Below, in pieces: positions 11,878 through 23,315 of a DNA stretch of 64,000 nt. The notes below the pieces were generated by a model. The model was not told the origin of the DNA and ran no database searches. It was given only the letters and a program-made list of their open reading frames with translations. The position numbers and the translations under genes were made by a program. The first letter of the stretch is position 1. The number at the start of each line of letters is the position of its first letter. The stretch covers positions 36,981,956 to 37,045,955 of the forward strand of contig CM068318.1 of NCBI GenBank assembly GCA_034766995.1. Direction: 5' to 3'. Source of the DNA: Acanthacorydalis orientalis (Eukaryota; Arthropoda; Insecta; Megaloptera; Corydalidae).

Positions 11878-12300
11878 TGATCATCATCATCATCATGAGC
11901 CTCTGTCAATCCTTTGCTGGATAAAGAGCTCTTTCATGATTTTCCATTTTGTACGATTTAATGCCTCTATTTTTCACTGATTTCCAATACAATTTTTATT
12001 TTCCGTATTCCACCTGTTCATTTGTTTCTTTTTTGATTTTTTTATATTTTTTGGTACCCGATTAATAATTTCTGTCGCCCTCTCTTCTTGCAACATGCCC
12101 CGTCCATTTTCATTTCAGAGTCTTTACTCTTCTTATTACATCTGTGACACCTGTTTGTTTTCGTATCCATTCTATTCTTTTTATATTTCTTCTTGTTATT
12201 CATAGTATGCATCTTTCCGTACTTCTCTGTATTTTTAAGAGTCTTTGAATGATTTTGGCGTTAACCACTCATGCTCCGCTGCCGTAGGTAAAGACTGGTG
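11838..12300 (-). mobile_element. RTE-type non-LTR retrotransposon 3' end, copy 2, with (TA)n at its tail
   Basis: This is an inverted counterpart of 54275-54700. On the - strand it reads from the GCAGCGGAGCATGAGTGGTT side down to a (ATG)n tail at 11878-11897, then (TA)n at 11838-11876. The encoded C-terminal block resembles RTE-clade proteins (MLGI..RDR.R.EWIR..TGV.DVI..... L.W..AGH..R). The copy is 5'-truncated and full of stops. Confidence 0.72.
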
Positions 12301-12609
12301 GTAAACATTGATCAAGTATATATAATTTATTTTACTATTTATTAAGTGTATATATATAAATATATATGTAAATTTCGAATTCTTTTATCTGATACTGTGT
12401 CTCCAGGACATCCTTAAGTGGTGGTGTAATATAATAAATTAATTTTATATGAACGTAGAATGTGAATTTCAAACGATCAAATAATTTACCTAGAGTAATC
12501 AATATTAAGTTGTTCATGTTTCAATCTCTCTCGAATATTTTAACATCATCAATACACTGCACACATATTATATATCATATTTATAATAAAAATTATGTTC
12601 AACTTTCAG

Positions 12610-12767
12610 AGCGAGAGCGAATGTTGCCTTTCATCGAGGTATCTATCACGAATTGTATGCTATTTTGGAGTCGCATGCGTTTAGTCCACAGTACCACTCT
12701 GAACTTCAAACGTTATGGTTTAAAGCACATTACAGAGAAGCAGAAAAAGTACGAGGTCGTCCTTTAG
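12610..12767 (+). CDS. Six4: Six4 homeobox gene, coding exon 2 (core of SIX domain)
   Basis: This exon lies between an acceptor (aactttcag|A) and a donor (CCTTTAG|GTAAAT). It completes Arg313 and encodes [20 protein letters not shown], then [20 protein letters not shown] and [14 protein letters not shown]. This is the second half of the SIX domain, residues 313-366, and it matches SIX4-type proteins (ARA-VAFH-G-Y-ELY-ILESH). Entry phase 2 and exit phase 1 fit the neighbouring exons. It sits just after an AT-rich intronic stretch and just before a long (TA)n array. ATG-initiated readings of this exon in other frames are artefacts. Confidence 0.93.
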
Positions 12768-12788
12768 GTAAATTAATTTCCATTTTTA

Positions 12789-12825
12789 TCATAAAATATT
12801 CATGTTACATATATATATATATATA

Positions 12826-12899
<74 letters not shown>
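12789..12899. repeat. (TA)n array with TACA interruptions
   Basis: Simple repeat at the start of Six4 intron 2. Long open frames of alternating Ile/Tyr here are artefacts. Confidence 0.9.
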
Positions 12900-12902
<3 letters not shown>

Positions 12903-12962
12903 TGGTTATTTGTGGATGAAACAATTTCGACGCTGCTGTTCATTAATAAGAATTGATCTCTT

Positions 12963-12993
<31 letters not shown>

Positions 12994-12997
12994 TATA

Positions 12998-13290
12998 CAA
13001 TGGCGCATCCAGGGGTGAGAGCAAGGGGCGTTGGCACCCCCAAAAGAAAAAGGGAAAAAACACTAAAAAACAAAAAAAAAATTGTATCACGAAAATGCTC
13101 CTATATACACAGAGAGATTAATGTAAATATGACCAAAGTAATTCAAGAGCTTTGTAAAAAGAAAATGGAATAGGATTTTATTCTTCAAATAATTTTTATT
13201 AATCACCTAATAACTCTTACTGAATTCACATTAAAAAATTTTTTATCTGTTCAACTCGCTTCCTCCCTAGATTAAATCTTGAGTGCGCCA

Positions 13291-13293
<3 letters not shown>
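12998..13293. mobile_element. hAT-like MITE, 296 bp, copy 1
   Basis: The ends are inverted: CAATGGCGCATCC on the left, CAGTGGCGCACTC (reversed) on the right. The CAGTGGCG terminus and short length are typical of non-autonomous hAT elements. Both flanks are (TA)n, so an 8-bp duplication of TATATATA is consistent but not diagnostic. A second copy in the opposite orientation starts near 32538. Confidence 0.68.

Positions 13294-13344
<51 letters not shown>
13294..13344. repeat. (TA)n array
   Basis: Continues the array in which the hAT-like MITE sits. Confidence 0.85.
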
Positions 13345-13347
<3 letters not shown>

Positions 13348-14289
13348 GACAATCATGTGGCTCCTAAACGTCATACTCACAATTCGTGAACAAACGTCAC
13401 TTAGAGTACATTATTTCAATTATACCTTCTACCTCATTTTTTTCAGTTCTAGCCACAATCAGTACTTAATCATATGAACAAATACAAATCACAACCATTC
13501 TCACCATCATCAGTCTTTCACGATTCAATGCTTGAATGAAAGCTGCTGAAATCTTTTTTTAATCGAACGATTAGTGATTATTTTTTCGATAATTTTAATA
13601 TTAATTTCTGATATCTTTATGTCATAAATTAGTCAGTATTTTCTATGACTTTTTATTTCTTAGTTCCTACTCATTAGAGATATCCATTTATAAAGACTAG
13701 ATAATGTAGAAAATATGCAGAAGGGTATTTTTTGTCTCTCTTCTTCCGTCAGTGCGAGTGAAAGAAAAACAACTCTTGATTCTTATCTCAAAAATATCAT
13801 GAACATTTCATGATTTGGGGATATCTGGTAATATTTGAGTAGTTTTTCGTGTCGGTTCTCATAGTTCAGCCAACGTAACTCAAGAGCGCCCACGAAGATA
13901 CACATTTATTGGGCTGAGAATAAAATAAATGTGCGTATTTATCAAATTCATTACTCTTATCCTGCAAAGCTCGCTGATTAGATTCCGACAGTGCAGGATT
14001 TGAAATCAGGTTAAGTCAATTTAGAAGAATAATTTCATTGAATTGTACTTGCGGAGAATTGTTTCTGAATGAACTGACTCAAGAATTATAACCTAACCGA
14101 AATAATGAAAACAATTAATCGACAAAAAAGTATTTAGAGAAGATCTTTTTTTTACATTCGAAATGTTTTTGGTCGATGCATTTTATTTTATTTTTTTAAA
14201 ATTTACTTTCTAAATGTTAATCGCAATCCTCTAAACAGACAACATTATTGTTTAATTGTTAATAATCACTTGTAATTAATGTATATTAG
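13345..14289. other. Six4 intron 2, AT-rich remainder
   Basis: No gene or repeat recognised up to the acceptor of exon 3. Confidence 0.5.
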
Positions 14290-14545
14290 GTGCAGTGGAC
14301 AAATATCGGCTTCGCAAGAAATATCCGCTACCGAAAACGATATGGGACGGCGAAGAAACCGTGTATTGTTTTAAGGAGCGCAGTAGATCAGCACTGAAGG
14401 AATGTTATGCGAAAAATCGTTACCCAACGCCAGACGACAAGCGTGCGCTCGCAAAACGTACAGGTCTCACGTTAACGCAAGTCTCTAATTGGTTTAAAAA
14501 TAGACGACAGAGAGATAGAACGCCTCAACAACCGAGTACGAGACC
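14290..14545 (+). CDS. Six4: Six4 homeobox gene, coding exon 3 (homeodomain)
   Basis: After the acceptor tatattag, the exon continues [20 protein letters not shown] and carries the whole homeodomain (about residues 386-445). Helix 3 reads [14 protein letters not shown]. Lys at homeodomain position 50 and the [18 protein letters not shown] block mark the Six4/5 class. Sine oculis (Six1/2) has GEETSYCFKE and Optix (Six3/6) has GEQKTHCFKE at this place. The exon exits in phase 2 at the strong donor CC|GTAAGC. If intron 3 were retained, the donor itself would give an in-frame TAA (CCG TAA), ending the protein directly after the homeodomain. This is the most diagnostic exon of the gene. Confidence 0.95.
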
Positions 14546-14575
14546 GTAAGCGATGCTTTTTTTACATTTAAATTG

Positions 14576-14576
<1 letters not shown>

Positions 14577-14661
<85 letters not shown>
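14577..14661. repeat. (TA)n array
   Basis: Two TA runs split by TTTATATTATG. A further run lies at 14888-14924. Confidence 0.85.
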
Positions 14662-14663
<2 letters not shown>

Positions 14664-14884
14664 TAGTACAGTTTCTTATAATATAAATTTTGCACAGTAG
14701 TTTAATACACATAAACGATTATTTTACTCACCCCAAAAACTACAAAAAATGTATGCGTGTGAGATGCCACGTGCGGATGAAGTAAAATTTCCAACCTGTA
14801 AATATAGAATATTTTTTAAAAATATTTATCTCCTGTTAAAGCGTATTTTAGCAGGAAAAAACAATAATATGTTTATATATTCAG

Positions 14885-14924
<40 letters not shown>

Positions 14925-14929
<5 letters not shown>

Positions 14930-15773
14930 GCTGTGAATTCTGCACCATCATAATTTAAGGACATATATACGTTTTGGGACCTTTTCCGGTTTTTTGAAAA
15001 ATATTTTCCCGGACAAAACATGCAAAGATAATTAAAAAATTCTCATAACACGTCACACAACACACAATTCTCAAACGCGGATAACTACCGGAAACGGTAA
15101 GGGTACTGCACAAATTGTATAAACAAACCAGCCACACAAGGCCATGTATACTAATTCATGATTAATAAAATTCTTTTGATTTGATTTGACCTTTTGGGAC
15201 CTCAAAAATAGCCTATTTCCATGAATTTTTTTCACATGAAAAATGTTTTTTTTTTTAAAAAAATATACATTTTGAAGGGCATGCACTGTAGATTATTTTA
15301 ATATTTTTTCCAAGTCGATATTTTGTGCCACATACTAGTAGTAACCCATTATTGAGGTGACGTAATCGATGCAGCGTTCCGTGAAATCAAGTGTAATTTC
15401 GGGAGATGTTATCTGAATCAAAATTTTTTAATTGCAAATTAAAGAAAATAGACTAAACTAATTAATGACGTAGTTTTTTTTAAACAATCATTTTTTCGGA
15501 AATGGTAGCTGTTTGAAAAATAACATGAAATTTCGGCCCTGAAATGAGCACGTATTTTGTTAACAACAAATCGAAATAATGCAAATATCGAAACGATTGT
15601 ACATTAAAAATTAAATAATAATCTAATAAATATTTATGCAAAATTTCATGCAAATCGATCAAGTATTTGTTGAGATTTGTGGTATCCGATTTGGAAAACT
15701 CAATTTTGAGAAAAACGCATTTAAAGATTCAAGTAAATTTTAAAACGAGAAGTCGATTAAATTTTTTAGTGAA
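14925..15773. other. Six4 intron 3, unassigned AT-rich stretch
   Basis: No credible coding sequence or repeat. It may include the 3' flank of the element that starts at 15774. Confidence 0.4.
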
Positions 15774-16230
15774 TTAATGTTTTTCTATTAATTTACACGC
15801 TATCATCGATGCCCGAACCGTAAATTTTACCTTCCGTCTGTGCGAAGGCTTCTTCTTCCACGTTTGTTTGGGATTTGCGCGCTGTCCGGACTTCCTTCGT
15901 CGCGCTTTGCGCTGCGCGCTTGGCGGAACGTCCTGAAATCGTTTTTCTCGGCCCACTGATAAACAAACCTTCCACAATCGATTTGCATCATTTTTAAAAG
16001 TGCCATTGATACCTCGTTACATACACAGACGGCGATAATTGCGGCAATTTCGACTACAAAAAGACCGTTGTATAATTCCTTCGGCACTATGTTCCATGCC
16101 AAATGGATTAAACTTTCATTATTATTTTGTGTAAATCCTCTCACAACGTTTCAGTAGACTCTTCGAACATAGATCTTCGTAAATGGGTTTTATCGCATTA
16201 AGAACATTCCGTGGAAAGACTCCTTAGACA
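15774..16230 (-). pseudogene. Transposase-like relic (TQNNNES...W.I.PK family)
   Basis: The - strand frame from about 16144 reads GFTQNNNESLIHLAWNIVPK, then ELYNGLFVVEIAAIIAVCVC and EVSMALLKMMQIDCGRFVYQ, ending in a basic tail. Upstream, in another frame, is KPIYEDLCSKSLLKRCE. The layout L...C..G.TQN.NES....W...PK......EIAA..AV..FN.G is one I associate with a widespread uncharacterised insect transposase-like family, perhaps Mutator-like. The family name is uncertain. One frameshift near 16150 and loss of the N-terminus mark it as a dead fragment. Confidence 0.55.
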
Positions 16231-16755
16231 GGACACCCGACCATCAGCACATTTTTGCTGTATCTCTGGCAATTTAACGAATTTCTCAATAAAATTTTGT
16301 TAAAATATTTTTTTGGTACTGTCTCTACACCTATGCACTTAACTTCCGTCACACAATTTCGTTTCACAACTATTCGACACGTCCCTACCGTGCTCAAAGA
16401 AATTTAACATCAAAAACGTCAACAATCAGTAAAAAATAATTGATTTTTAATCGTTTTTATTGATGCTTACCCGCATTTCGCTAAGAGTGTTATCATCTCT
16501 TGAAGTGGATTTTCAGATTTCATACAAATTGTATTAAAATATTTATAATTCACTGAGCATAAAATTAAAAGTTAAAAGAGAGATGATTAGATTTAGCATC
16601 TTCAATATTAATAGTGAGTAATTAAAATTACCATTATTTAGAAATAAGTTACTGTTATTTATACCTTTTTTTAACGTGTTGACTTCAACGCAACTTTTAT
16701 ATTTTTTGCCATGGGGGCCGCAATAGAATTTCCATTATTCTAAGCATATACTGAT
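16231..16755. other. Six4 intron 3, unassigned stretch
   Basis: It may include more of the preceding relic, but no frame could be followed. Confidence 0.35.
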
Positions 16756-16840
16756 AATATATATATATATATATATATTACATATATTATATATATATAT
16801 TACATATATATATATATATTATATATATATATATATATAT

Positions 16841-16876
<36 letters not shown>

Positions 16877-16885
16877 CACATACAA
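16756..16885. repeat. (TA)n array with regular ATTACAT interruptions
   Basis: TA runs of 15-30 bases separated by ATTACAT or ACATACAC. Confidence 0.88.
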
Positions 16886-17261
16886 TATATATACATATAT
16901 AAAATAAAATTTTTAAAACATGACTACATAGACTGACTGTAGTAAAGTTGATGTAGAAATATTTACAACGAAACAACATGAATCATGTTTTATATGTGTA
17001 TATTATTCCAAAAAAAGTATTAGAAAAAAAAATCTGTCCGTGACAAATTTCACACGATCTCAACGAACTTTAACCAATAACAGCGGAAATCTAAATAGAG
17101 AACTTGAAGAATTATGGTCTTCGAAATGTACTGGCGAAACAGCATCCGTTACTGCAGTAAGAAGACCACACTTGGTGAATATTTATGCAAAATTTCCTTC
17201 GTGCCGTTTGCCACTGAAATTGGCCAATGAAATTTTGGCGGTCCGTGCTGTTTGTGTGTAG

Positions 17262-18025
17262 CCGGCATATTTTAAGGTTCCCGACTGCGTTGCATCTCTT
17301 TACAAAAATGGTTATAACTTTTAAAATATCAAATACTGTTTTATGAAATTTGAAGTGAAACTTTTTACCTGACTACGGCGAACCCAAAAGAAGAATGGTA
17401 ATGTTTTTCACGTGTGTGTACGTTTGTATGTAACCATGTTCATTTGTTCCCACCTAGAGAACAAACCGTTGGACCGATTTTCATAAATCAAGGTATCAAA
17501 AGATTGGTCTTAATCTCTTGATTAAACACGGGTGTATAATTTTACAAAAAATCAAGATAACGGCTGTAAAATGCTATTTCGTGAAGGACAAAAACTGTCC
17601 CTGTAACTTCAAAACGGCTCGGCCAATTAAAAAAAAAGAGGGAGGGGACTAAACACTCGTCTCAATCATGCAAGTGACACTGCGTACATAAAAATCACGA
17701 ATTCAATTACACAAAGTAGTAGAGACCATTTTTAGTATAACATGTATTGCAGACAAAAATGTTAAGACCACCTCCCATGAAAAAATGACTGAATTTCTTA
17801 TAGTTGCAGGTAGTTTTTACATTTTTGAAATCCTTTTTAATTTGGTAGTTGAGGAAGAATTCCAACTGTATCTTGATTTCCCCAATAATAAGACAAAGCA
17901 GTAATGAATATACACATACATTACAAGACAGTTAGTTGAATCTGTCCCAAATAGATTGAGAGAAGTATAAAATAGAAATGTCACGTTACCCGATTTAAAT
18001 AAAGTCTTTTTAATTCATTTTCTTA
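17262..18025. other. Six4 intron 3, repeat-like stretch of unknown type
   Basis: 17440-17640 (AGAACAAACCGTTGGACCGA...) reads like an interspersed repeat rather than unique intron. I find no second copy in the window and cannot classify it. Confidence 0.3.
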
Positions 18026-18836
18026 GGCCTTTTTCGCATGAGTGTTAAAAAAACGCTTCAACGCGCGCTTTTTTTCGTGATTTCAATAAAACATATGGAG
18101 ACCAGTGTTTCTTTTCACATGCCGGCGTTTATTTAACGCGCAGTAAAAAATATAGAACTCGATTGATTTCTAACGCCGTGCGTTTTACGTTGAAGTAAAT
18201 AGAACATATGGAAGAGCGTGTTTTCATTCGCACAGCCGTTTAAAAAGCGCTGTTTGATGTCGAATTTGTCAGTCAGTCTTGCTTGCACGTCGGTACTGAT
18301 CACAAGTGCAACGGATATCGGCAGACAGCGTTTACGAAAATGGCGGTATTTAATACTGAACGTTTTATTTTGGAGGTGGAATCGAATTCTTTGTTATATA
18401 ATAAAGGTTTAGCAAATTATTCAAACAGAATTTTGAAGGAGGACACGTAGATGGAAGTCACTTCAAAAATAATCCCGAATTGGGAAAATATCTGAGATAA
18501 CAATTCTCAATAATTCATTGAATGTTTCGATTTTCATACTGGAGTAGCTGAAAAACGTCCGGATACAACCTTCAATCTTCATAAATAGTCACAAACTATC
18601 CTTTCAAGTATCGTCGATCATTCAGAGGATGAACTTTTTCATTTGTTTTCCCGCCTTCTTAATACACATACAGCTATTGCCAACATCTCTTCAGAATTCA
18701 TGCGTGCGAACTGCGTGAGACGATGAAAAGAAGTGATTGTTAAACGCTCATATGAACACTATATTTGCGAGCGTTTTAAAAGCGCTAACGCTAACACTGA
18801 ACGCAATGTTTTTTTAACGCTCGTGCGAGTAAGGCC
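18026..18836 (+). mobile_element. Harbinger-like element, 811 bp, with MADF-domain remnant
   Basis: The termini are 30-bp inverted repeats: GGCCTTTTTCGCATGAGTGT on the left and, reversed, GGCCTTACTCGCACGAGCGT on the right, both continuing into TAAAAAAAC. The flanks are TTA and TTT, close to the 3-bp TTA target of PIF/Harbinger and ISL2EU. At 18340 ATG starts MAVFNTERFILEVESNSLLY then NKGLANYSNRILKEDT. This is a MADF (Myb/SANT-like) fold, the accessory DNA-binding protein of Harbinger elements. A conserved Trp codon is now TAG, and later stops follow. No DDE transposase is present, so it is non-autonomous. Confidence 0.72.
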
Positions 18837-18965
18837 TTTCAGAATACTTTTGTGTACGAGTACGATTGTCCTATGTTTTTTGAAACAGTTTTTAATTTTA
18901 TTTATTAGTTTTTTTATTAGTGATTTGAACAGAATTATTTTAATTTCTTTTATAAGAAATTAAAA

Positions 18966-18966
18966 T

Positions 18967-19012
<46 letters not shown>

Positions 19013-19020
19013 TATATACA
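18966..19020. repeat. (TA)n array
   Basis: Simple repeat just beyond the Harbinger-like element. Confidence 0.85.
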
Positions 19021-19111
19021 CTATATTCAAAAAAATAAATATTTGATACCAATTTGTTTTCTTACTATTTCATTGATCGATAATACTACTGTACAAATAC
19101 AGGTGTCAGAT

Positions 19112-19128
19112 ACTGTATATATGTATAT

Positions 19129-19159
<31 letters not shown>

Positions 19160-19258
19160 CATATATATGTATATACATATATATATATATATATATATAC
19201 GTATATACATATATATGTATATACATATATATATATATATATATACATATATATGTAT

Positions 19259-19289
<31 letters not shown>

Positions 19290-19299
19290 CATATATATG

Positions 19300-19340
<41 letters not shown>
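19112..19340. repeat. (TA)n/(TACA)n compound array, 230 bp
   Basis: TA runs alternate with ATACATATATATGTATATAC palindromic steps at near-regular spacing. Smaller TA runs follow at 19490-19525 and 20003-20043, the latter after (CA)n. Confidence 0.88.
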
Positions 19341-19488
19341 TAATTCAAATATAATTTTAATAATTGTTAACTAAAATGCTGCATACTGAAATTTTAAATC
19401 CATGTATTAATATTTCATTTACAGCAACCTAATTAATAAATGTTTTTATTGACATTAATTGAAAATTTATTAACGAAATCAATCTTGT

Positions 19489-19529
<41 letters not shown>

Positions 19530-19989
19530 TATTCAAACAAATTAATTCCTTTAATAAAGCAATAAAGATATATTTACATATATATTAAAAAAGTACAAAT
19601 AAAATATTCGTCTGTCCGATGAGTGCCTATTAAAAATCAATACTAATCAATTAGAATATCATTAAACGAAAGGACACGTAATTTAGAACTATTGATGGAG
19701 ACACATTGAAGTGCGATTAGTTCGGCTAATAATAAATAAAGTGTCTCCGCAGTCGAACAGGTTCTGCGTTTTGCCTTAGGTAAATGTAAAAACACTAGCG
19801 AGCACACACAACCGATGTTTATTTAAGTTTTGAAAGGCAATAACGAAGTGGTTATATTGAAGGGGTAAAGGTCAAATTGACCAAAAATGCGTTACCAATC
19901 GCAAGACGATGGCGAGGGCACGTATCGAGATCGTAAATATTTGTTTTTGTCGTTACAACATTTTACTCTTTTATATTTCATGTATGCAA

Positions 19990-20048
<59 letters not shown>

Positions 20049-20688
20049 TATATAGTAGACTCGGGTAATATGGAATAGGCGTGCATTATGAAATAACAGG
20101 ATTTCGACAAAACTGTTGATGATATTTGATGATAAACCTTGTATTAAACTTTAGTTTTAAATGCGACCATATAATGGTATAGTTTTATTAAAAGTTATGA
20201 TAACATATAAACATTTAAAAATAGGAACTGTCCTTCTTGAATGAATATTTCATTCATCCTACAAATCATGCATTTTTTTCTGTTATAATACAGCTCTGAT
20301 ATCGTGGCTAAATTAATTTTCACAAATTAATTACGTTTCCATCAACAAATCACAATTTTTATCATTGCTAACTTAATGTTTGATTGATATGCGTAATTCA
20401 ATGACGATGCCATCATCTCCATGGAGCAAATGTATAAGAATAGTCCAATTATTGATCATTTTTAATTGTTGTTTATGACAGTGGCGCGTTATCCTATGGG
20501 GAAGACGGCAATTACCTGCGGTTTCCACTAACGAGGGGGGGGGTCAAACTAATCTTTTAAAAAGACATTACTGTAGAATAATACTGTGCATGATTTCCTC
20601 TAATTCTAATTTGAGATTCACTTGACAGTCAAAAGTGTGGGAAATGCAAGTTTTGTAAAAACACTAATACAACACTGAAATGTAAATG

Positions 20689-20689
<1 letters not shown>

Positions 20690-20782
<93 letters not shown>

Positions 20783-20798
20783 AATATATCGTCATATA

Positions 20799-20851
<53 letters not shown>
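20690..20851. repeat. (TA)n array, 160 bp
   Basis: Two long TA runs split by TGAATATATCGTCATATAG. It abuts mariner A2. Confidence 0.88.
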
Positions 20852-20857
<6 letters not shown>

Positions 20858-21387
20858 TAGTAATAAAATAATTGCGTTTCTTTTTTGAATTCTAACCTTA
20901 TTTTTTTCAATGAAAGTGTAATTTCATCGTGTTCATGATAATATCATTTTAAAGTAGATTTTTCGGTCTGTATTTTGATAACGTTGATTTTTGTTTCGTT
21001 ATTAATTTTGCTTCAAATTGGGCTATTGAATGAAAAATGGAAAAGAAGCAAATAAGAATAATTTATTGTATGAGTCCAAAACGGGCAGTAAAGCAGCAAA
21101 AACTGCTCGTAAACTAAACAATGCTTTTGATGCGGGTACTGTTAAGGAATGCACGGTACAATGGTGGTTCCAAAAATTTCGTACTGGAGATGAGAGCAGT
21201 GAATATGAAGAAAGTCGCAGGCGTCCTTCTTCAGTTCATAATGGCCAACTGAAGACGTTAGTTTGATCAGAACCACGCGCGATTGCAAAAAATTCGGCGT
21301 TAGTTGTCCACAGTTCTGGATCACTTAACTTAAATTAAAAAATGTATATTAATTTTAAAGCCATAAACCGCAATTATTTTTCTACCA

Positions 21388-21393
<6 letters not shown>
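20852..21393 (+). mobile_element. Mariner-like element A2, internally deleted (about 540 bp)
   Basis: Left end AGGTTAGTAATAAAATAATT and right end, reversed, AAGGTTGGTAGAAAAATAAT match family A. Inside is only the two-HTH N-terminus (KTGSKAAKTARKLNNAFDAG, QWWFQKFRTGDES, RPSSVHNGQLKTLV), followed directly by the 3' untranslated end. The catalytic region is missing. It is enclosed by (TA)n on both sides. Confidence 0.8.
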
Positions 21394-21427
<34 letters not shown>

Positions 21428-21458
21428 TATACACATATATATATATATATATACATAC

Positions 21459-21501
<43 letters not shown>
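21394..21501. repeat. (TA)n array between two mariner A copies
   Basis: A pure TA array with TACA steps separates A2 from the next A-family fragment. Confidence 0.88.
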
Positions 21502-21507
<6 letters not shown>

Positions 21508-22125
21508 CGGCTAAGAAAGAGAGCCTTGAAAATGAAGAAGGTCCTTCGGGAGTCCTTCTTCAATTCATACCGATCAAGTGAAGGCGTTAGTTGAATCATA
21601 GCCATGCACAACAATTCGAAAGCTTGCACAAAAGCTGGGAATTAGTTATCCCACAGTTCGGGACCACTTCAAACAGCTAGGAAAATAAAAAAGCTTGACA
21701 AATCGGTGTCGCACGAACTGAACGAAAACCAAAAAGAATTACCGTTATGAAGTTTGTTCAACTCTCTTTTTATGCAACAGAAACGGTCCATTTCTCGATC
21801 GTTATGTAACGTGTGACGAAAAATGGGTCCTATACGACAATAGAAAGTGGCCTGCACAATGGTTGGACAAAAATGAAGCCTCAAACATTTTGCGAAACCG
21901 AAATCACACAAAAGAAAATTATGGTGACTGTTCGGTGATCTGCGCTCGGTATAATCCAGTACATTTTTTTGAATCTCGGCGAAACCATTACAGCTGACAG
22001 TTATTGTCAAGAAATCGACGAAATGCACCCGAAACTGCAACGTCTAGTCCCCGTACTGGTCAATCGAAAAGGTTCAATCCTGCTGCACAACGACCACACG
22101 CCTCATGTTTGACAATTGTCAAGTT
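21502..22125 (+). mobile_element. Mariner-like element A3, 5'-truncated
   Basis: It begins inside the first HTH region and runs through TTIRKLAQKLGISYPTVRDH-like sequence, the linker KKLDKSVSHELNENQK, the first catalytic Asp (VTCDEKWVLYDN, near 21810) and a degenerate second site (LLHNDHTPHV, near 22080). It breaks off there. Frameshifts are frequent. The rest of such an element resumes at 22738. Confidence 0.72.
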
Positions 22126-22737
22126 TCAGATAATATGAATCAGTATACAGTCCATTTAATACGTCAATAAAATATACAGGTGTTTTTTTATATACGTCTT
22201 TTCACAAATTAGTCACGCATATTTTAGAAATTACTAGGAAAGACTGTAGCAATAGGTGAGAATGCTTTAACCAAACTAAACTCCAGTTATCAATCAAAAA
22301 TGTAGTACATGCGGATGTAAACATAAAAATTCGCGAATAAATATATAACCTAAATCTATTCTTAAATTATTTGTACAGGTAAATAACGTGGTTAACGTTG
22401 ACGGATATTCGATAGTTAAACCAGAACTAATAAACGAAACACACCTCAATTACAGAGTCAGAATTTTGTGTGTGTGTATGTGTCTACGTTTCTATTTACA
22501 TGCATTAATGTACATGCATTGGTATTTTATTAATTGTGTGCGAGAATCTATTTTTAGTCATGTTATATTAAAACGTTGTCAGTTTAGATCTGTTGTAATA
22601 CAATGCAATAATTGAAATATAATACAAAGGATAATTAAGTACAATTCAGTAAAATAATAGTAAATAAATTAAGTGAAAAAAATACTACAACAATAGCCGA
22701 CGAATAACAATTAATCAAATTAAGTGTTTTATGATTT
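22126..22737. other. Non-mariner sequence between two A-family fragments
   Basis: It contains no recognised element or gene. It may be an insertion or the original intron. Confidence 0.35.
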
Positions 22738-23122
22738 CATGCTATATTTCAATCCTGTTGCATGACAATGCACGACCACACGTCGCACGACTGACCCTCC
22801 AAATTGAATGGATTTGGCTATGAGACAATGCCTCATCCGCCATACTCACAAGACATCTCGCCAACAGATTATCGCTTGATTAAGCATTTCGACAACTCCT
22901 TAGAGAGTGTTCAACAAACAAGCTGCTACTGAAAGTGCATTTCGAGATTTTATCAACTCCGGAAATTCACACCACCGGAATAAATAAAATTGTGAGATTG
23001 ATTGGCGAAAGTGTGTCGTTTCTAAATGGTGCTTATTTCGATTAATGAAATTAATTAGTAGTCGAGGAAAATTCGTATGAATTTGAAGGTCATAAACCGC
23101 AATTATTTTTCTACCGATCTAA
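22738..23122 (+). mobile_element. Mariner-like element A, 3' part
   Basis: It starts at ILLHDNARPHVARLTLQ (second catalytic Asp), includes YSQDISPTDYRL (third Asp) and ends at the family A terminus AACCGCAATTATTTTTCTAC, next to TA. It overlaps the end of A3 by about 40 bases of homologous sequence. It is thus a separate copy or a duplicated join, not a simple continuation. Confidence 0.72.
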
Positions 23123-23315
23123 TACAAATATGCAAAGAATTTTAATCCGATCTTATACGTTTTACGATCGGCGACCTATTTTTAATCATTATTTGCGTTT
23201 GTCGATTTACTTTCGAGTCAGTGATCTTATAACAGCCTATGTTTAACTGACTATTTAAAAAATGGTATAAATATAAACAGAAGATTTAAATTAATCTTAT
23301 TCAAATTGTTTAACA

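Noticed and set aside
12653..12919. ATG-initiated frame within Six4 exon 2 as a separate gene
   Set aside because: It is the Six4 reading frame itself, entered in the middle and running through the donor into the TA array.
19027..19354. Long open frames of alternating Ile/Tyr/His/Thr on both strands (also at 12802, 26077, 34461, 63174 and others)
   Set aside because: They are translations of (TA)n/(TACA)n arrays, open in several frames at once.
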